Part shown: positions 60,855 through 64,000 of the stretch, piece by piece
Position numbering within the stretch: position 1 is the stretch's first letter
How the letters are laid out: the number at the start of each line of letters is the position of its first letter
Assembly (NCBI GenBank): GCA_025351385.1
Contig: JANXWA010000018.1
Location: forward strand, 1-64,000
From: Acidimicrobiales bacterium
GTDB taxonomy: Bacteria; Actinomycetota; Acidimicrobiia; Acidimicrobiales; RAAP-2
Direction: 5' to 3'
Length of the DNA stretch: 64,000 nt
The notes under the pieces: model-generated
What the model was told of the DNA's origin: nothing
The model's database searches: none
The model's input: the letters and a program-made list of their open reading frames with translations, nothing else
Program-made: the position numbers and the translations under genes

Positions 60855-61699
60855 CAAGCCCCCACCTCAGTCTCACGGTCCGTCACCACACCGGCTTCAC
60901 CTACGACGGCCTCGCGAAGGCCTCCTACAACGAGGCGCGCATGACGCCGGTCTCCTCCGCCCACCAAGAGGTCCGCCACTCGCACATCGCGGTGCTGCCA
61001 CTGGTCCCCCTCTCGACCCACGTCGACTACTTCGGCACCTGCGTCACGGCCTTCGACATCCAAGAGCCTCACACGCAGCTCGAGGTCGAGGCCCGCTCGA
61101 CCGTCGAGAGCCGCGCGGCGCTGGTGGGGGACCCCCTCGCGTGGTCCGAGCTGCGTGACGCGGTGCTCGTCGACTTCTTCTCGGAGTACCTGCACGCGAC
61201 GTCTCGCACTGACCTCGTTGGGGACGCCCTCGCGCCCTGCGCGCAGTGGGCCCATGTCGCCGACCTGCACGAGTGCGTCGAGGCGATCGGCGAGTACGTG
61301 CGCGCCCACGTGCGTTACGAGCCGGGCGCGACGACGGTGTCGGCGACCGCCCAAGAGGCGTGGGACCGGGGCGAGGGCGTCTGTCAGGACATCACTCACG
61401 TCACGCTCGGACTGCTGCGCGCGACCGGGATACCGGCCCGCTACGTCTCGGGCTACCTGTATCCCTCGGAGGAGGCCGAGGTGGGGGTCGCCGTGGCGGG
61501 CCAGAGCCACGCGTGGGTCGAGTACTTCGCCGGGGGCTGGACCGGCATGGACCCGACCAACGGCGTTCGAGAGACCGAGCGCCACATCATCGTCGCCAGC
61601 GGCCGCGACTACGACGACGTCGCGCCGTTGAAGGGCGTCTACCAAGGTCCCGCCGCCTCCAGCCTGGGTGTCGTCGTGGAGATGAGCCGCACGCACTGA
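60851..61699 (+). CDS. Transglutaminase-like cysteine peptidase family protein
   Basis: 282 aa from GTG 60851 (GTGA overlap). N-terminal beta region (VRHHTGFTYDGLAKASYNEARMTP) matching the bacterial transglutaminase N-domain, then the catalytic domain with Cys in GEGVCQDITH, His in GQSHAWVEYF and Asp in GMDPTNG. Predicted to cleave or re-form amide bonds made by the ATP-grasp partner. Ends directly before a response-regulator remnant. Confidence 0.94.
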   Translation: MTSPHLSLTVRHHTGFTYDGLAKASYNEARMTPVSSAHQEVRHSHIAVLPLVPLSTHVDYFGTCVTAFDIQEPHTQLEVEARSTVESRAALVGDPLAWSELRDAVLVDFFSEYLHATSRTDLVGDALAPCAQWAHVADLHECVEAIGEYVRAHVRYEPGATTVSATAQEAWDRGEGVCQDITHVTLGLLRATGIPARYVSGYLYPSEEAEVGVAVAGQSHAWVEYFAGGWTGMDPTNGVRETERHIIVASGRDYDDVAPLKGVYQGPAASSLGVVVEMSRTH

Positions 61700-61909
61700 A
61701 CCGCTGGATCTCGAGCCGACCTCCGAACCACCGCGATACCGGTGGCGATGCTCTCGGCCGTCGCGACGTCGAGCCAGAAGCGCCCGATCACCGAGGCCGG
61801 AGCGACCGACTACCTGATCAAGCCGCTCGACGACGAGATCCTGTTGGCGTTGGTGGACGACAGCCTGACCGGCACCGTCGACCCGTCGACGTTCGAACCG
61901 GTCGCTTGA
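61700..61909 (+). pseudogene. C-terminal fragment of a response-regulator receiver domain
   Basis: In frame after the transglutaminase stop, the translation reads RTTAIPVAMLSAVATSS then ITEAGATDYLIKPLDDEILLALVDDSL, ending at TGA 61907. IPVAMLSA and DYLIKPLD are beta4 and the conserved Lys motif of a receiver domain. The N-terminal half with the phosphoacceptor Asp is missing and there is no good start, so it is a truncated remnant. Confidence 0.75.
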
Positions 61910-61935
61910 CCGGTCGGCGGCCCAGGCCGTCGCTG

Positions 61936-62868
61936 TTAGACCCGGTCGCTCCGCGCGACGCTCGTTTGGCCGATCGGCGTGACCGGTCCGTCACGGGTGG
62001 CGTCGTCGGCGACGTCGGCGACGTCGGCCAGTCCAACGACGACGACCCACAGCAGCGTGGCGATCGCCAGGTGGACGTCGGCGACGCCCGCCGGTGCACC
62101 GAGCGCCGAGTTGAATACGCCGACGACGACCTGCAGCCCGAGCAGACAGACGCCCACCAGTGCGAACGTGCGCTGGGCCGCCAGGGCCTTCGGCGAGCGT
62201 AGGAGTGAGATGAAGTAGACGAGCACGAGCGTGGCTCCGATGACGACCATCGCCCGATGCACCAGTTGCAGCGTGACGAGCCCGCGCGAGGCCGGACTGC
62301 CCGCGCAGACCAGCCACGACCGGCACGCCGATTCAGCTCCGCCGTCGACGACGAGCGATCCCGAGACGATCACGAGGAAGAGCCCACCGAGGGCGCCCCA
62401 CGCGCGCCGCGCGACGTGGTGGGGCGCTGCCCAGGACTGGCGGGGCCCGAGGAACGACCCGATCGCGGTCACGGTGACGACGGCGAGGAACAGCATGGCG
62501 ACGAGCAGGTGGACCGCGACCGTCCAGCCGGCGTTCTTCGCGAGGACGGTGATCGCGCCGAGCACGACCTGGACGACGATGGCCCCGACCGAGAGGCCCG
62601 CGGGCCAGCGCAGGCTCCTCGCCTCGGCGCCGGCTCGCCACACGAGCGCGGCGAGCGCGAAGATGAGGACGGTGACGATCGTCGCGAGGTACCGGTGGGA
62701 CTGCTCCATCAGGGGGCTGAACTTGTCGATCGGACCGTACTGGCCGCTGCAGAGCGGCCAGCCGGGACATCCCATGCCCGAGTTGGTCACCCGGACCGTG
62801 CTGCCGAGCACGATGAGGCAGTAGGTCGAGATGACGGTCGCCACTGCGACCACCCGGATGCTGCGCAT
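61936..62868 (-). CDS. ctaA: Heme A synthase, COX15/CtaA family
   Basis: 310 aa, eight hydrophobic helices in two four-helix halves. MRSIRVVAVATVISTYCLIVLGSTVRVTNSGMGCPGWPLCSG opens with the family's first helix and Cys pair; EQSHRYLATIVTVLIFAL and LLVAMLFLAVVTVT carry heme-liganding His, and a second pair CRSWLVCAGSP lies in the second half. Converts heme O to heme A for cytochrome c oxidase. ATG 62868 has GGAGG 8 nt upstream. Confidence 0.93.
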   Translation of the reverse strand: MRSIRVVAVATVISTYCLIVLGSTVRVTNSGMGCPGWPLCSGQYGPIDKFSPLMEQSHRYLATIVTVLIFALAALVWRAGAEARSLRWPAGLSVGAIVVQVVLGAITVLAKNAGWTVAVHLLVAMLFLAVVTVTAIGSFLGPRQSWAAPHHVARRAWGALGGLFLVIVSGSLVVDGGAESACRSWLVCAGSPASRGLVTLQLVHRAMVVIGATLVLVYFISLLRSPKALAAQRTFALVGVCLLGLQVVVGVFNSALGAPAGVADVHLAIATLLWVVVVGLADVADVADDATRDGPVTPIGQTSVARSDRV

Positions 62869-63033
62869 GACCGACCTCCGGCAGTGATCGTAACACCGGG
62901 AAATCGCTCTGACGGTGGCGTCGTCGACGACGACAGCTGATGAGCGATTGCCCGACTTTGGACGAGGTGACGTTCTCGTCGTGACCCGGTGGTCAGTCGA
63001 ACGGTAAGTTGCGGAGGAGGAGGAAGGGGCGAG

Positions 63034-63882
63034 GTGAGCGCAATCGTGCGGGTCGCAGCGGTGCAGCTCTCGTCGGGCACCGATACGGCGGCGAACGTGG
63101 AGTGGGCGATCCGTCTGGTCCACGAGGCGGCCGACCGGGGGGCCGCCTACGTCCAGTTGCCCGAGTACTTCAACTACCTGGGACCGTCCAATGGCTTCGA
63201 GTCCGCCGCCGAGACGGTACCGGGTCCGACGACCGACAAGATGGCTGCCGTCGCCAGGCGCCGCCGCGTCACGCTGCATCTCGGGAGCCTCCTCGAGAGG
63301 ACGTCCGATCCCGCCAAGTCGTTCAACACCAGCGTGGTCATCGATCCCACCGGTCGGATCGTCGCCACCTACCGCAAGGCCCACCTCTTCGACGTGGACG
63401 TGCCCGGCGCGATCGCGCACCGCGAATCCGACGCCATCTCTCCGGGCGAGGAGCTGGTCGTGGCCCAGGTCTCGGGCTTCCAGCTGGGCCTGTCGGTCTG
63501 CTTCGACGTCCGCTTCCCCGAGATGTACCGCGAGCTCGTCGCCAACGGCGCTCAGGTGCTCGCCGTGCCCGCGGCCTTCAACGCCTCGACCGGTCGGGCA
63601 CACTGGGAGGTGCTGGTTCGGTCGCGCGCGATCGAGAACCACGCCTACGTTGTCGCGGCCGCTCAGGCCGGGTCGACCGCCGAGGGGATCGACACCTTCG
63701 GCCATTCGCTCATCGTCGACCCGTGGGGGGTCGTCATCGCCGAAGCGCAGAGCGGCCGGCCCGAAGTCTTGGTCGCTGACCTCGACATGGACGAGGTCAC
63801 CCGTCGCCGGGCCCAGATCGCGGTGATGGACTTTCGACGGCCCCGGCTCTACGCGATGCCGGTACGGCTCTTCGCCGAGTAG
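63034..63882 (+). CDS. Nitrilase-family carbon-nitrogen hydrolase (Nit1/deaminated-glutathione-amidase-like)
   Basis: 282 aa. Catalytic Glu in VQLPEYFNY, Lys in TYRKAHLFDVDV and Cys in GLSVCFDVRFPEMYREL. The YRKxHLFDVD and CFDxRFPE strings are those of the Nit1/NitFhit branch, which hydrolyses deaminated glutathione; other amidases share them. GTG 63034 follows a GGAGGAGGAGG stretch. Downstream 63883-64000 holds no supported gene; the minus strand there could carry the end of a Cys/Lys-rich C-terminus (KKKVCH) of a gene lying beyond the window. Confidence 0.9.
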   Translation: MSAIVRVAAVQLSSGTDTAANVEWAIRLVHEAADRGAAYVQLPEYFNYLGPSNGFESAAETVPGPTTDKMAAVARRRRVTLHLGSLLERTSDPAKSFNTSVVIDPTGRIVATYRKAHLFDVDVPGAIAHRESDAISPGEELVVAQVSGFQLGLSVCFDVRFPEMYRELVANGAQVLAVPAAFNASTGRAHWEVLVRSRAIENHAYVVAAAQAGSTAEGIDTFGHSLIVDPWGVVIAEAQSGRPEVLVADLDMDEVTRRRAQIAVMDFRRPRLYAMPVRLFAE

Positions 63883-64000
63883 CGCGGTCCCCGTCTGGCG
63901 GGCCCCTCAGGTCCGCTCAAGGTTCTCGACCGTCCCGCGTACTCGCTAGGTCAGTGGCAGACCTTCTTCTTGCCCGACGGCGACGTGGTGCACACAGTCG

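Noticed and set aside
62869-63705. Extension of ctaA and antisense ORF over the nitrilase gene
   Set aside because: Shadow of the nitrilase reading frame; the true ctaA start has a ribosome site at 62868.
63883-64000. End of a SEC-C-like Cys-rich gene entering from the right
   Set aside because: Only about 15 codons (KKKVCH then stop) are visible on the minus strand, too few to support.

Overview
The window is high-GC bacterial chromosome that reads as an actinobacterium, most likely class Acidimicrobiia. This is inferred from gene order, F420 genes, an MtrAB/MprAB-like two-component pair, RipA-like NlpC/P60 and FtsB-like cell-wall genes, and Thr-rich secreted tails; no rRNA or marker phylogeny is available. 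Many genes start at GTG with a TANNNT hexamer 6-8 nt upstream, which points to widespread leaderless transcription. The left end carries a fold-back (56-bp inverted repeat) inside a histidine kinase gene, so the sequence probably begins at a contig edge.

Layout. 0-1.6 kb: truncated sensor kinase and OmpR-type regulator. 1.7-15.8 kb: tRNA-Gln, an alpha/beta hydrolase on the opposite strand, then a housekeeping block glmU-prs-rplY-pth-mfd-parvulin-mazG-eno-ftsB-(DUF501+ppx)-GNAT, close in content and order to the mycobacterial Rv1014c-Rv1026 region. GlmU lacks most of its acetyltransferase domain, and DUF501 and Ppx/GppA are fused. 15.8-26.4 kb: NlpC/P60 hydrolase, an odd UAA-anticodon tRNA with a short variable loop, a Thr-rich membrane protein, sugar-1-phosphate nucleotidylyltransferase, signal peptidase I, F420 genes cofE/cofD, and a translationally coupled run of serine hydrolase, three glycosyltransferases and a GDP-mannose-type dehydratase/reductase. 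26.4-39.8 kb: giant GT2-membrane protein, DUF5719, FtsH, CAAX protease, PTPS-related membrane protein, phosphomannomutase, Trm112-like protein, thiolase, and an archaeal-type riboflavin synthase.

39.8-44.4 kb is different: more AT-rich, small orphan genes, an ~80-bp direct repeat flanking one ORF, a 3'-end tRNA fragment, a long hairpin and a superinfection-immunity homologue. It looks like a decayed integrated element. 44.4-56.1 kb: F420-dependent LLM oxidoreductase, PPK2, a phosphodiester-glycosidase/CapA pair, YfhO membrane protein with two small partners, GT2, amino-acid permease and aldo/keto reductase. 56.1-64 kb: bacterial eRF1-like protein, DUF2142 membrane protein, the three-gene circularly permuted ATP-grasp / alpha-E / transglutaminase cluster followed by a response-regulator fragment, heme A synthase CtaA and a nitrilase-family amidase.

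How genes connect: the nucleotide-sugar enzymes (GlmU, ManC-like, phosphomannomutase, GMD/RMD-like) feed the glycosyltransferases and large membrane proteins that would build an envelope polysaccharide. CofD/CofE supply F420 for enzymes such as the LLM oxidoreductase. MazG, Pth, Mfd, Ppx and PPK2 form a nucleotide, translation and polyphosphate housekeeping set.
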